From Brevibacterium sp. JSBI002 (lineage in GTDB: Bacteria; Actinomycetota; Actinomycetes; Actinomycetales; Brevibacteriaceae), in the NCBI RefSeq assembly GCF_026013965.1, contig NZ_CP110341.1:2232001-2296000 (forward strand): a stretch of 64,000 bases of DNA. Reading direction: 5' to 3'. Made by a program: the position numbers and the translations under genes. Below are positions 51,628-62,658 of the stretch, piece by piece. Every line of letters begins with the position of its first letter. The first letter of the stretch is position 1. The notes below the pieces were generated by a model, which saw only the letters and a list, made by a program, of their open reading frames with translations, was not told the DNA's origin and ran no database searches.

Positions 51628-53685
51628 CTATTCGTCGAGCGCTTTGGCTAACGCGTCTTTAGCATCGTTGTAAAAAATGAACGTAACCTTTGTCGCAACT
51701 TCGTCGCTAACATCGAGGAGCTGGCGACGAGCGTTCACTGGCAGGAGGAGCAACGACGCTCCCTTTTCCATTGCGTGCTCAGCTAAAGTTACTGCATTGA
51801 CTACGGTCTCTACTCCGCCGCCCAAGGATAGATTGCCCACTACAATCATGCCTCCTCTCACGGATCTCTCAAGCATCGCAGAACACTGAGCCAAGAGTAT
51901 TGGCATCCCGAGACCTGCACCAGAGTTCGCAGCGTCAAGCGCTCTCACCTGCGTGGTTAGAATGTGACTTCGCGGGTCACGATCTCCCACAAGCACGCGA
52001 GACTGAGCAAATAGGTTTTGTTCGGCCACTTTGAAGCTCTCGCGAAGTGACGCTGGAGCGGCCTGATTGAGTAATCCTCCCGAGCCAGTGCCAGGTGTGT
52101 CTGAGGTAACCACTCGATAAAGGCCAGGGCCATTGTCTCCCATGTTTTCGGACATCGCCCAGACTTGGCCCGGAGGAAGTGGATCCAAACCAATGGAGTC
52201 TGGACTGGCGAGTTCCGGAGTCGAGACGAATTGTTCCGCCCCTTCGCCGAGGCGATAGCCGAACTGGGTATTGCGAAATTCCGCTGAACCGATGCGGCGC
52301 TGTTGTTCTTTGACTCGACGTCGGCACTCTAGTGCAATCCGCACCGCCCATTCGAGATCCTCATCAGTAATGAGAGCTTCGGAGTCCGGATACAGGAGCT
52401 TCAAAAGCCCGTCAACCGTCTTTTTGACCGCAGAGAGGTCACGGCCCGACAGCGCATCGGAATAGTTGATTCGGCCTTGGATCGAAGCAAGTCGCGATTG
52501 ATCACGAAGACGCGACCAGCATTCGGAGAGGAAATCGCTTACAAGTCCAAAGTGATCGGTGAAGTAGGAGGGATTCAGCTTCGGAACGTCCCAGCCAGGC
52601 AAGTATGCGTGGATCCGATCCATAAATGCAGTATCGTCTCGCATCTCCGGCGGCAAAGGCGATAGCAAGTGCCCTATGCGTTGCTGATGAGCGACGTCCA
52701 CGTCGAAGTTGCCGACGAGCATGATCGAACCATCGGCGCGAATGGACTCACGACCCCGGGAAAACTCACCCGATTCCATGTATCCCTTCATAATGTTGAC
52801 GCCATCCTTTTGATCGAAGGAGACGCCAGACACCTCGTCGAAGCAGACCACGTCGTACTGAGCAACTAGGCCACGCTGGCCGGTTGCGTTGTTGACGAAC
52901 ATCCGAGCTACCGAAGCTTTGCCCCCCGAAATTAGATGCGCGTACGGGGAAACCTGCTGGAATAGGTGTGATTTACCAGTGCCGCGCGGGCCCAGCTCGA
53001 CCATGTTGAAGTTTCGTTGTACGAACGGAACCATTCGCAATAATAGAATGTCCTGCTCACGACTACTGAGTTTCTCGGGCTCAAAGCCCACCGACCGAAG
53101 TAGAAGGTGCTTCCACTGTTCACTATTGAAACGAGCACGGCCTTCAGCCAATCGTGTAAGCGAATCGCGCGTTGAAAGCTGAATGGGACGAAGTGAACCC
53201 ACTGCAAATGCCTTGCCGTTCTTCTCTTCAGCGATAGCGGCATCGTAGAACAAATCCACCTCAGCGTAGAAGCCGCCAGTGAGCATGCGCTCATTTTCCC
53301 TGACAATTGCATCGTCGATTCGTACATCACGAAGACCGAGACTCGGTAGCTCAGCAACATACGAGTTGGACTTCGCATCAAGCCGGGCTTTGACAAGATC
53401 GATGAGCTTTACAGTTGTACGCTCGCGCGCACGAGACTTGAAGAGCTCCTCTTCTCCAGCCCGCACAGTACGGTCAGCAAGCAGCCGTCGAACTATCTGA
53501 AGTCCTTCTTCGATTTCCTCCAAGTCGGTTGTGGCACAGTAGCGTCCGATGAGGAACTCGCCGACGTAAGTAGGGACTGGATAGGCACCCTTGAATTGCT
53601 GAGCGAGGTCTTTACGGACGACATACCCCTCGAATGCCGAAGCCGCAGTCTCGTCTATCGAATCAAGTGAGACGATCTCAGTCAT
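51628..53685 (-). CDS. brxL: BREX protein BrxL (Lon-like ATPase)
   Basis: 685 aa. An N-terminal winged helical region is followed by an AAA+ domain with Walker A GPRGTGKS (residues 232-239) and Walker B VVCFDEVS (279-286). The C-terminal Lon-protease-like domain has GGMIVVGNLSLGGGVETVVNAVTLAEHAMEKGA. In type 1 BREX, BrxL forms hexamers and is needed for phage exclusion. The ATG at 53685 overlaps the pglZ stop. It is the last gene of the operon. Confidence 0.93.
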   Translation of the reverse strand: MTEIVSLDSIDETAASAFEGYVVRKDLAQQFKGAYPVPTYVGEFLIGRYCATTDLEEIEEGLQIVRRLLADRTVRAGEEELFKSRARERTTVKLIDLVKARLDAKSNSYVAELPSLGLRDVRIDDAIVRENERMLTGGFYAEVDLFYDAAIAEEKNGKAFAVGSLRPIQLSTRDSLTRLAEGRARFNSEQWKHLLLRSVGFEPEKLSSREQDILLLRMVPFVQRNFNMVELGPRGTGKSHLFQQVSPYAHLISGGKASVARMFVNNATGQRGLVAQYDVVCFDEVSGVSFDQKDGVNIMKGYMESGEFSRGRESIRADGSIMLVGNFDVDVAHQQRIGHLLSPLPPEMRDDTAFMDRIHAYLPGWDVPKLNPSYFTDHFGLVSDFLSECWSRLRDQSRLASIQGRINYSDALSGRDLSAVKKTVDGLLKLLYPDSEALITDEDLEWAVRIALECRRRVKEQQRRIGSAEFRNTQFGYRLGEGAEQFVSTPELASPDSIGLDPLPPGQVWAMSENMGDNGPGLYRVVTSDTPGTGSGGLLNQAAPASLRESFKVAEQNLFAQSRVLVGDRDPRSHILTTQVRALDAANSGAGLGMPILLAQCSAMLERSVRGGMIVVGNLSLGGGVETVVNAVTLAEHAMEKGASLLLLPVNARRQLLDVSDEVATKVTFIFYNDAKDALAKALDE

Positions 53686-56015
53686 TCGCTACCCCCGACC
53701 GTCGTTTGCGTTTGCGCAAGTACCACTTCGTCTCCATCAAGCAACACAACCCACGCCGTTTCCCCCGCAGCGGCCTGCTCCTCGTCCACGAGAACCTTGA
53801 CCTCGCCCGGTTCAGTTGGCGGCTTCGGGCCTCCGACCGCGCTCGACGCATCAGCAGGGCGAAGCCGAATTTCGGCGACCACTTCAGCTTCGGCAGGACC
53901 GAAGTCGATGCGACAACGTTGCCCTGTCCACCGAACGCCTTCAATCTGAACTGTCTCAGAAGTCGAGGCTCCACGTGCCACGCGGATGACGGGAATTACG
54001 CACTCTTGGAGACTCAATCCGCCATGCTCGTATAGGCAAGCCGACTCAAACGCAGCAGCTCCGGGTGCGCTGACCATGTCGACGGAGGAGTCCCAAGTCC
54101 AAGGCAGGACTTGAAAATTCGGGCGTGCTGCGGCGGCCTTCAACCGCGCCACACGTGGCTTGCGGGCAGCATCACCTTCCGTCACTTGTATCGGCAGGTG
54201 GACCTTCTGCGCTGCTTGGCCAGGCAGGAGGAACCCGTGATCGGTGACCACGACGACATTCCGCCAACCCGCATCAAGCAGTGCACGAACACGCTCCGCG
54301 ACAAGGTCAAGGTGGTGGTCGATCAGGTCTGCCAGCTGCCGCCCGTGCGAGTGGCCCAGCGAGTCGATCATGTTCGTCTGCGTCCACGCAGTTCCGGCTG
54401 GGTCGCCGACCTGTGCGGTGTCCCAGTCGAGGAACTGTACTCCCGCCTCAGCGAGAGCCGACCGCAGCACTGAACCTTTTACAGATCGCCCTTGATCATC
54501 AGCCGCATCAAAGGCTGTACCGCCAGCCATCCCGATCTTAATCGGGGCCACCGCCGGCTGGCCGGTTGGCGTGACGCTGGGGAAAGCCGCCTGGCGCGGC
54601 TCTACAACCGCTGCGACCCCTGACAATCGGCGAGTAACACGAATGGCCAAGTCGTATCGCAGTGCATCGACAAATACCACGCATGTTCCTTCGAGTACGT
54701 CGAGGCCCGTCTGACCATGGTAGGCGCCAACTGCGGCTTTCTGGAATTCTCGTGCCGACTGATCAACCCACGGGTCGTAGATCGCGCCTAACGCGCGAGC
54801 GACCGCGGATCTATCCTGTGCGGTCTTGGCCGTCGCGATAGTACGCAGCGCAAGGTCGTCAATCATGTGGCCCTCCTCGCTGTACCATTCGATCTGAGAG
54901 TTGAGATCGGTGGCTGCCGAGACGGTCGCTACACGACCTGCAAGCTCGGCGAGGTGACCAACAGAGCTAGCAAGCGGTGCTTGACCGAGAGCGGCCCAGA
55001 CCATGTCCTCGCGCGACGTGTGCGCGGCAGCGAGCTCTTCAATTCGACCACGCGGGTCAGGATGATTTCCCAATGTGGCGAGTGACAACCTAAGTGCGTC
55101 CTCCTGGTCGCGGTTCCACGAAGGCCACGAGTCAGGGTGTAGGTCGGTGTCCCCAAAAAGCGCCACCGTAGAGGGGCGCGCCTGGTCGAGCAAGGCAGGA
55201 ATATTCGGATAGCGGCTTGGGTTCTCCGCAAACCGTTGCCAGACCGCCCCCCACTTCCCAGTTCGGCTGCCGAGCTTGCTGGCCGCGGTAAGTGCGCCGT
55301 CGTTCTCAGGGCCAAAGCCGTAGACTGACTTACATGAGGCGACGAGGGCCTGCCATTGCGAACCTTCCAGCGAAGCTCTCACCTCGTCCGGCTCGTTCAT
55401 CCATTCAAGGAGGGTGCGAACCGTGTCATCGAGCACAAGTCGGTGCAGGCGCGACGAATCGAGGCGCCCTATACGCTTGAGATTGTCGATATCCTCGAAG
55501 AGAAACTTGTCCAACACCTGGGCAAGCGCCGCTTTCGTCGCGCTGTCGCTCGCGATGTCGAGGCCCGCACCCTGCTTCGACGTAAGGAACGAATGTGGCG
55601 TCCAGGGCGCCTGACTGTAAGCAGAGGGCCACCAGTTCGAGCGGATCGCAATCTCGGCGAGCGGTACGAGTGAGTCGTCGAGCGTCATTGCTTCTGCCAC
55701 GGAGCCTCGACTGATACCAGGCAGGTAGATCACCCACGGGTTCTGTTCGTCTCGTTCGGCGAGATGGGCAGGTAGATCCGCTGACTCGGGCGAGGAAAGT
55801 ACAGCCCGAAGCCAAAGTTCCGGTCCCCTTGCAATTTCAGGCTCATACTTTCCTAGAACAAGGATAGGCACTTTCTCCTGCAGATGGCCAACCACCCTTT
55901 CCCAAGCGTGGCCAGGGTCAGGCCACAAAACAGCCACCGGAGCTGAATTCGTCCCTTCGTTGAAGGCCGCGGCATCCCGGAGCGCTTGGACGACGGCTTC
56001 ACGAACTAATGTCAT
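53682..56015 (-). CDS. pglZ: BREX alkaline-phosphatase-fold protein PglZ
   Basis: 777 aa. The PglZ metal-site motif VVFVDALRYDLAI is at residues 446-458 (Asp450) and TDHGFLLPGQA at 590-600. The N-terminal part (WPDPGHAWERVVGHLQEKVPILVLG) resembles the type B PglZ of type 1 BREX. The enzyme belongs to the alkaline phosphatase/sulfatase superfamily and is essential for BREX, though its substrate is unclear. The ATG overlaps the pglX stop (ATGA). Confidence 0.9.
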   Translation of the reverse strand: MTLVREAVVQALRDAAAFNEGTNSAPVAVLWPDPGHAWERVVGHLQEKVPILVLGKYEPEIARGPELWLRAVLSSPESADLPAHLAERDEQNPWVIYLPGISRGSVAEAMTLDDSLVPLAEIAIRSNWWPSAYSQAPWTPHSFLTSKQGAGLDIASDSATKAALAQVLDKFLFEDIDNLKRIGRLDSSRLHRLVLDDTVRTLLEWMNEPDEVRASLEGSQWQALVASCKSVYGFGPENDGALTAASKLGSRTGKWGAVWQRFAENPSRYPNIPALLDQARPSTVALFGDTDLHPDSWPSWNRDQEDALRLSLATLGNHPDPRGRIEELAAAHTSREDMVWAALGQAPLASSVGHLAELAGRVATVSAATDLNSQIEWYSEEGHMIDDLALRTIATAKTAQDRSAVARALGAIYDPWVDQSAREFQKAAVGAYHGQTGLDVLEGTCVVFVDALRYDLAIRVTRRLSGVAAVVEPRQAAFPSVTPTGQPAVAPIKIGMAGGTAFDAADDQGRSVKGSVLRSALAEAGVQFLDWDTAQVGDPAGTAWTQTNMIDSLGHSHGRQLADLIDHHLDLVAERVRALLDAGWRNVVVVTDHGFLLPGQAAQKVHLPIQVTEGDAARKPRVARLKAAAARPNFQVLPWTWDSSVDMVSAPGAAAFESACLYEHGGLSLQECVIPVIRVARGASTSETVQIEGVRWTGQRCRIDFGPAEAEVVAEIRLRPADASSAVGGPKPPTEPGEVKVLVDEEQAAAGETAWVVLLDGDEVVLAQTQTTVGGSE

Positions 56016-59000
56016 TCTGCGATCCCCGCTTCGCGCCTGGCAACACGACGTTCTTCAAGGGCTGGGTGCAAATCATTATTTCGATCTGTCCCGTCGGGAT
56101 TCTTTCCACGGTCCTTTCGCCAATGCACGTTTACTTTAGACCGGAGCACACCGGCAATCACAAACGGACGGATATTAAAACGAACGCCGTCATCCGTGTC
56201 AGGTTCCCACCCGATGGGTTGATCGGCCATTTCCTTCCACCGAACGTAAATGTCATAGGGAGGTACACCGTCAAGAATTAGCTGAAGCCTATGCTGAAGA
56301 TCTTCGGCAGCGGCCAGTCGCTCACTGGCACCGGAACGCTCTGCACGTGCCTCGTGCTTCTGCCGGTTGATCCAGGCCCCCAGAGAGGTAAAGGTCAATT
56401 TCTCCAGCGTTTGACGATCAAGCTTGTGGTAATTGACGATCGCCGAAAATCCGTCTTTCCGGCCATCCCAGATGTGCCATAAGAAGGGCCGGTTTTCAAA
56501 GACCTTTACGTGTTGAGCGAAGAAAGTGTCTCGAAGCCAGTCGTTCAAGTGGCCGTTCTTCCCTCCTGCATCAGTAATGAGCGTCCGCTCGAAGCCACTT
56601 GACCAATGGTCACCGTAAGCTGTCGACAGAAGCGCACGTAAACGTGTGGCGAGATCAGGCTCATTTGGCAGTGCCTGTAAGCTGGCAAAACCATCGGAAT
56701 CCGCAAAATGGTCAAACGCATCGGAAGTCTGTTGTGGCCATGAATAGCCAAGCAGCCGCGCGATCGCCACTTGCAGGGGATGCGACGCTGCAAGAATATC
56801 GCCTCTGAACAACGCTTGAGTTGGGTCCGGCGAGTAGGGCTCTGGCAATGGCCCCTCCTGTTCGGCGACTTTCGACCAATGTTCCGTATCGAAAGGAACT
56901 TTTGCCAGGGTTGCGTTTGTAACTTTCAGAGATGTATCAATTTCTCTAACTGCTACTGAATAATCTGGCGACGATAAGAAATGCCAAAGCGCCGACAATA
57001 ACGACTCATCATACGGGACGACCGCTGACGCGTTAGTATCGAACAATTCCCCGGTGTAGAGCGTCACTGGCAGGTCTCCCATCTGGCTGACCAGAACGCC
57101 GACCTTTCCCCATGCCCCCTTGCCAACAATACGAGAACCGCGGCTTTGAGCCATTGCCCCCTTACCCTCATCCCATGCAACGACATAACTACGTCCAGCA
57201 TAGAACTCGGTTGCAGAAACCGACGACAAAAACAGTTGCCAACGAGGTCCACCGATTCCGCTGACTTCCCAGAAGTAACGGCGGAAACGACTATCGTCCC
57301 CGGTCTTGATTCCCTGAAGCCCCGGAGCCACACCTGACAAAAGTGCCTGCGGTTTGGATGTGGTCAACGTGATTCGGTGGTCAGTGTTGGCCATCTGCTG
57401 CGTCCGCGTAGTATGACAGAGTGGTACCTCAGTAAGGAATTCGGCAATCTGTGTAGGCGAGTTTCCGGCCGCGGCATTTAGACCAGTAACCGCCTCCGTG
57501 CGCTGACCCCCTTCGACCAGCAGATCCGTATGGAAGTCCCACATGGTGACCGAGAACCCGGATACTCCGAGTGCAGCAATGAACTTTTGGCCGTCCAAGC
57601 TAAGCCGCGCCTTCCTGAAGGCCGAGTAATTGGTCTGAAATCGCCAACTCTGTGGAATCACAAATGCCCGCGTTGTAGCTCCACTCCATCTCGAGAGCAT
57701 CGAATAAGCCAGGTTGCCCGATGCATCCCGATCCAAATGCTTTGTGAATCGCTGGACGGCCTCAGCCTGTTTTCCAGAAGAAAGGAACGGCGGATTTGTA
57801 GCGACAAGTGTGTAAGACCCTGACAATAGCTTTGCTGCGCGAATAATGTCATCAGCCGCGTACCCCACGACCGAGCTCTCCTGGGCCTCAGCCGAAAAGA
57901 CTTGTGAAAGAGATTCTCGAATCGAATCCCAGCTGACACCAAAGCTGAGATCACTACCGAATAGAGAGTGTTCTGAACCATCAGCCCGTGGTTCTATTAG
58001 CGAACCAAGAGAGTCTGCATTTCTAAATTGAGAATGAAGATGGCCAAGGACCTTCCGGAGCTCACTGTCTTTTCCAGCAATCACTTCCCAGTCGCCCCGC
58101 GTCGAACGAATCGGTACCCCCGAGCATGCAATCTGAGGTACCGGCAACTGGCGGACTCCCCCCTGTTTCCAGGCTTCAAGGGTCACATTAAAAGCGGCGA
58201 TCTGAGCACAGCGTGGATCAAGTTCGAGACCGTGCAAATTGTCGCGGAGAACGGCATCTTGCGCATCTGCTGGTGTGAGATCCTCCTCCTCAGCTCGCAT
58301 ACGCCAAAGCATCCCGAACATTGCGACGAGAAAGTGGCCGGAGCCGCAGCACGGGTCTATCACTTTCACATCGGCGGTCCGGTCAGGCCATTCGTTGAAC
58401 AAGCCCGCTGCGGGAGCGCCATCCTCGGTACGGCGGAGATACACCCAGTCTGCAATGAGGGAAGAGTTTGGATGCAGGGTAGCCCACCATGCCCCGAGCG
58501 AGTTCTCTAACAGAAACCGCACCATGTAATTCTCGGTGAACAGTTGTGTGACTGGTGAAAGGTCGGCCCCACTGATCTTGACACCGGATTCGTTGACTCG
58601 CTTCTTTTCGGCCGTCTGCCAGAACTGATATACCCAACCGAGCGCGTCCTCCGTCCTGAATACCTCGGATGGAATGTCGAGCAGGAGGCGCTCAAGCGTA
58701 TTGCGGTGTTCGGCTGCGAACCGGACTTGTACCGCAGGGTCGGTGAGGCGGAAGACGCCGGGAAGGATCTCCGAAGCGAATCGCGCGGCAACCGCCCACC
58801 CATCTGGCTCACCGAGGTCAGAAGCGAGGTCGCCACAATCCTCTAGAGTTAGTGTGATCTCACGATACTCCGCATGCCGAAGAAGGCCGTTGACTTCCAG
58901 GAATCGGGCGAACAGCAACCGATGCCATTGCTCGTAGGCGATGTCGTGCACAAGATTGGTAAGCCGTGTACTCGCACGTGTGGTGTCATCGCCGAGCTGC

Positions 59001-59197
59001 CGCGCCTTGTCTCGGAGCGCAACCCGGAGTTTGTTTTGCTCGTCACTTAGGTAACCCGGGCGACTCGGCTCGGCGACCGCGAGAGCACGCAGAGCATCCT
59101 CGGCAGCGCGTTGTGCTGCAACGCGGGCGCTCTGCGTCTGCGCGTCGAGATAGCGTCGTTGGTCGGAATTGAGGACCTTGGTAGTTACCGTTGACAT
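56012..59197 (-). CDS. pglX: BREX adenine-specific DNA methyltransferase PglX
   Basis: 1,061 aa. SAM motif I is IDPCCGSGHFL (about residues 280-290) and motif IV NPPF is at 468-471, giving an N6-adenine methyltransferase. An N-terminal helical region with VYQFWQTAEKKRVN and KISGADLSPVTQLFTENYMVRFLL matches type 1 PglX. It methylates a non-palindromic site on host DNA to mark self. Parts of the gene (about 56,000-58,000) look more AT-rich than the surrounding core. It lies 2 bp after the brxC stop. Confidence 0.93.
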   Translation of the reverse strand: MSTVTTKVLNSDQRRYLDAQTQSARVAAQRAAEDALRALAVAEPSRPGYLSDEQNKLRVALRDKARQLGDDTTRASTRLTNLVHDIAYEQWHRLLFARFLEVNGLLRHAEYREITLTLEDCGDLASDLGEPDGWAVAARFASEILPGVFRLTDPAVQVRFAAEHRNTLERLLLDIPSEVFRTEDALGWVYQFWQTAEKKRVNESGVKISGADLSPVTQLFTENYMVRFLLENSLGAWWATLHPNSSLIADWVYLRRTEDGAPAAGLFNEWPDRTADVKVIDPCCGSGHFLVAMFGMLWRMRAEEEDLTPADAQDAVLRDNLHGLELDPRCAQIAAFNVTLEAWKQGGVRQLPVPQIACSGVPIRSTRGDWEVIAGKDSELRKVLGHLHSQFRNADSLGSLIEPRADGSEHSLFGSDLSFGVSWDSIRESLSQVFSAEAQESSVVGYAADDIIRAAKLLSGSYTLVATNPPFLSSGKQAEAVQRFTKHLDRDASGNLAYSMLSRWSGATTRAFVIPQSWRFQTNYSAFRKARLSLDGQKFIAALGVSGFSVTMWDFHTDLLVEGGQRTEAVTGLNAAAGNSPTQIAEFLTEVPLCHTTRTQQMANTDHRITLTTSKPQALLSGVAPGLQGIKTGDDSRFRRYFWEVSGIGGPRWQLFLSSVSATEFYAGRSYVVAWDEGKGAMAQSRGSRIVGKGAWGKVGVLVSQMGDLPVTLYTGELFDTNASAVVPYDESLLSALWHFLSSPDYSVAVREIDTSLKVTNATLAKVPFDTEHWSKVAEQEGPLPEPYSPDPTQALFRGDILAASHPLQVAIARLLGYSWPQQTSDAFDHFADSDGFASLQALPNEPDLATRLRALLSTAYGDHWSSGFERTLITDAGGKNGHLNDWLRDTFFAQHVKVFENRPFLWHIWDGRKDGFSAIVNYHKLDRQTLEKLTFTSLGAWINRQKHEARAERSGASERLAAAEDLQHRLQLILDGVPPYDIYVRWKEMADQPIGWEPDTDDGVRFNIRPFVIAGVLRSKVNVHWRKDRGKNPDGTDRNNDLHPALEERRVARREAGIAE

Positions 59198-59199
59198 GG

Positions 59200-62100
59200 T
59201 CAGCCCTTCACCATCACTGTGTCGTTGCCGCTGTTCAGGGCGCCGAGAAGCTCCACCCGCAGGGCCTCGATGTAGCGCTCAATCTCGTCGGCGCTGCTAA
59301 AGCTCGCTGTCGAAACCCGAACCGTGGTCATTTTAGCCGCAGGTGCCGTGAGCTGAACAGCCGCTTCCAACGCACGCGAGGCCCGCTGCGGGATCGCATC
59401 GAGTTCAGCGGTCCACCCTTGGAGCGGCCGAGCCTGCACCGCTGTCAGGACGGCACCTGCATCTGCGAGCTTGGGTTCCAACTCGGTGCCGAGATGGTGT
59501 TCCGTGAGGAGAGCCTCGCGCTGTCCATCGTCTAGAGCCGTCCATGCTGGCTGCTGCTGGAGACCAGCAATAGCTGTCGCTCGGGCGTCGCTCAACGCAA
59601 CCGCTGCCTTGTGGATAGCATCGCGAAGTGCCTCGGCAAGTTCGTTGACAATCGGGGCAATTGGATCGGCGTCAGCGAGGAGATCGCGGCTCGCGGCGAG
59701 TGCGACGAGCCGTTCACGGGCCGCCGACGCGGACTCCAGCTCTGTGGCCGAAGACGCAAGCGAATGCGCTAATTCGAGCGAATGCTTTCGGCTCTCTAAC
59801 CTGCGTTCCAGGTCTCCGAGGCGGTCGTTGAAACTAGTGAGGTCAGTTTTCGCTGACAGCAGGGCGTGCACGCGATCGTTGCCCGACGCACTCAGGATCG
59901 CCTGGATGCTACCTGGCACAGTGATATCAGGGAGCGGAGCAGGTCCACTCACGCCTTTCGCACGGTCGACGAACAGCTTAGCGGCCTCTTCTACGGTCGA
60001 GGCGAGTCCGTCATTGTCAGTCGGGAAGCCGAGGTTGCTCAGGACCTGACGTGCCTGGATTTTTTCGGCAGGCTTGAGCATCGTGACCTCACGGCGGAGC
60101 TGCACGTTGCCGAGGCGGGTCTGCTTGAGCACATCTGCTGTGGTAGCGTCGCTACCGTTAAGCGTCGCGCGGATCACTCCAGTGTCGAGAAGCACTCCGA
60201 TCGAGGCCATGAGCGCGTCGCGTGGCCAGCCCAACGGCTTCGCTGTCACGATCTTCTCCACGTCACTCGCCGATGTGCCTACTGAACTAACGTGGCCTAG
60301 GACCTCTTTGACGACGATGTGCTTTTCAGGATCGGCTTCGTGCTGGATCGCCTTGAGCGCGTCGGCTGCCGATCCGCTTCGCACGCGTGCCATGACCTGG
60401 GGCCAACGGTTGTCATCAGCTTCTGAGAAGCGCGGGAAGAGGCGGGTCGCGGCAGACTGTGCACCAGCTTCGATACGTTCACGCAACGAGTTCCCACTCG
60501 GGGCGGTGCCGCCTCCAAGGAGCACGTTTGCTTTGGAGATTACTTCACGTACATGAGTATTCACGCGGTCCGTCGCACGGTTGAGGCGGGTTTGCATTGC
60601 GCTTCGGGCCTGTCTGCCCTCGTCGTCCTGTGGTATCCCCTGCTGATCGATTACGCGTTTCGCGGCGAGCTTATTGCGAATCGCAGATTCGAATGCTGAG
60701 GCTTCGACCTTTGGAAGGTGGACTAGGACCATCGGTGACTCAACGCCGAGACTGCGCGCAACCTCGTCGAACTGTTTCGAGGTGATTCCTTCATCCCATT
60801 CGGATCGCAGCCAGATCGGGATTGAATTGGATTCCGGTGGAAGCGAGACATCTGCGTGGAGCGCGAGCTTGCGCGATTCCTTGGCACGACCTTGCTGAAT
60901 CGTCGCGGGCAGAGCCCGGTTGACTTCCGTGAGCAACAACGAGTCTCGCTCTGCGCTCAATTCGCTGTCGCTCAGCTGCGCATATTGCCTGCGCACGGCC
61001 TCGTCCCACTCGCGACCGGCCTTGGTCTGGAGCCGGTATTCCGCGCCGTCTTGCTGGAGCACTCCCTCGTCAGCGAGTGCTTCGAGTATCGCAGGAACCT
61101 GCTGTCGAAGCTGATCGCTATCATGGGCGAGGTCCTCGACGAGTAGGTCTACAAGATGATCTGCCGTCGCGCGCACGCCGATATCGACGTGGCCCGACGT
61201 CGGCAGTAAACCGATTAGATGGATGAGGCCGAGGATGCGGCCGCGCAGGGGAGCCTTTTGCCCTTGTTCATGGATCAGTGTCTGGGTCTCTTTCAGTAGA
61301 AGACCCGCGCCGTTGAGGTCTTCATTCTTCTGCGCATAGAGGAAATCGGCACCGACCACTGTACCCACCGGTTGGGGAGCGGCCTTGCGGTTTGCCTCAT
61401 GCACGATGCGGAGTTGGGAACGCAACTGACCGGCGCGGCCAGCGTCGGCCTGGCGAAGCACACTCTCCCAGAATCGCCGACGCACCGGCAGTAGCGGGTA
61501 GTCGTCAACGAGTTCTTTATCATCCTCGACAGTATGTTGAATTTTGCTACCGATGAGTTGTCGGGAAATCTGCCCGGCGACAGAAGCCAGCGTGTTGTCG
61601 AGAGTGGGTTTCTTGGCGGGTTCCTTGCTCAGCAGCACGCGGCGGACAACAGCGTCTACGTCCTGATTCTTGAGCACGACCTTGACGGTGAAACGGTCCT
61701 GAATCTTCTGAAGTGTCGAATCGGCCGTCAGTTCCTGCTGGCCCGTGGCAACGAGCAACACACGACCGTTCAGTTCACGCGACACTGACTCGACGAGGTT
61801 CTGCACTTCCATCGCCCGTCCGCCGTCGCCACTGATGTATTGTTGCACCTCATCGAGCACGACCAGCGACGGCGGAATCTGGCCGTTACCGACGTACTCC
61901 AGAATCTTCTTAAGTAGCGCAATTGTCTCGTCAGTAGAGAACCAGCGAGTATTTGGCGGAAACTGGTTGCGTAACGCAGCACGGACGTCACGGGCTGACG
62001 ACGCGAACTGTGGTTCAACGGCTAGGATTGCGTTCGCGAGCAGTGTACTGAGATTGTACTCACTCAGCTCCTCGATGAGGTCCCCTCCATTCAGCGCGAC

Positions 62101-62658
62101 GTGGTCGCGCACGGCTTCGAGGTGACCGTTGCCGGCTAGCCACAGCGCGACTTGGGCGGGTGCGACGCGCGTAGGCAGTCCTGCGGCCCCGAGGACGATG
62201 GAAAGAAACACCGAATTGAGGGAGTCGCCGCTGCGGTCGAGTGCGCCAGCGGCCGCCCACGGTGCGGCTCCGTCGCGTCGGCTGATTGTTGTCAACTCCG
62301 TCAACTGCTCATGGATGCCCTGAGGTATGTTTGTCAGACCGCGCGCGGTTGCGCCGTTCGGGAACTCTGTGTCGGCCCAGAGATGCTGGAGGACTCGAAC
62401 GAGGTGGGACTTACCACTGCCGTAGAAACCCGACACCCACACGGCAGGTTGCGTCGTCCGGTTACGGTGTCCGGTGTAGGAGTCAAGAATTCGCTGAAGG
62501 CCGTACTCGTACTCGCCCTCGCAGACGAAGCTCTCCAGCTCATATTTGAGGACCTCCCACTGGCTGGACCCCTCGGGACGGTCCACGTTGGTTACACCGT
62601 CGTTCGGAATCTCGAAGCTCAGCGGCGGCCGGATAAAGAGGTCGTTGTTGGTAGTCAC
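59200..62658 (-). CDS. brxC: BREX ATPase BrxC/PglY
   Basis: 1,152 aa. Walker A SGFYGSGKSHLVRVL is at about residues 76-90 and Walker B SLVVLDEVQQYI at about 263-274, followed by long helical and coiled-coil parts. It is the large ATPase of BREX systems, thought to organise the complex on DNA. The GTG at 62658 overlaps the brxB stop, so the whole operon is translationally coupled. The family name depends on BREX type; gene order supports BrxC. Confidence 0.9.
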   Translation of the reverse strand: MTTNNDLFIRPPLSFEIPNDGVTNVDRPEGSSQWEVLKYELESFVCEGEYEYGLQRILDSYTGHRNRTTQPAVWVSGFYGSGKSHLVRVLQHLWADTEFPNGATARGLTNIPQGIHEQLTELTTISRRDGAAPWAAAGALDRSGDSLNSVFLSIVLGAAGLPTRVAPAQVALWLAGNGHLEAVRDHVALNGGDLIEELSEYNLSTLLANAILAVEPQFASSARDVRAALRNQFPPNTRWFSTDETIALLKKILEYVGNGQIPPSLVVLDEVQQYISGDGGRAMEVQNLVESVSRELNGRVLLVATGQQELTADSTLQKIQDRFTVKVVLKNQDVDAVVRRVLLSKEPAKKPTLDNTLASVAGQISRQLIGSKIQHTVEDDKELVDDYPLLPVRRRFWESVLRQADAGRAGQLRSQLRIVHEANRKAAPQPVGTVVGADFLYAQKNEDLNGAGLLLKETQTLIHEQGQKAPLRGRILGLIHLIGLLPTSGHVDIGVRATADHLVDLLVEDLAHDSDQLRQQVPAILEALADEGVLQQDGAEYRLQTKAGREWDEAVRRQYAQLSDSELSAERDSLLLTEVNRALPATIQQGRAKESRKLALHADVSLPPESNSIPIWLRSEWDEGITSKQFDEVARSLGVESPMVLVHLPKVEASAFESAIRNKLAAKRVIDQQGIPQDDEGRQARSAMQTRLNRATDRVNTHVREVISKANVLLGGGTAPSGNSLRERIEAGAQSAATRLFPRFSEADDNRWPQVMARVRSGSAADALKAIQHEADPEKHIVVKEVLGHVSSVGTSASDVEKIVTAKPLGWPRDALMASIGVLLDTGVIRATLNGSDATTADVLKQTRLGNVQLRREVTMLKPAEKIQARQVLSNLGFPTDNDGLASTVEEAAKLFVDRAKGVSGPAPLPDITVPGSIQAILSASGNDRVHALLSAKTDLTSFNDRLGDLERRLESRKHSLELAHSLASSATELESASAARERLVALAASRDLLADADPIAPIVNELAEALRDAIHKAAVALSDARATAIAGLQQQPAWTALDDGQREALLTEHHLGTELEPKLADAGAVLTAVQARPLQGWTAELDAIPQRASRALEAAVQLTAPAAKMTTVRVSTASFSSADEIERYIEALRVELLGALNSGNDTVMVKG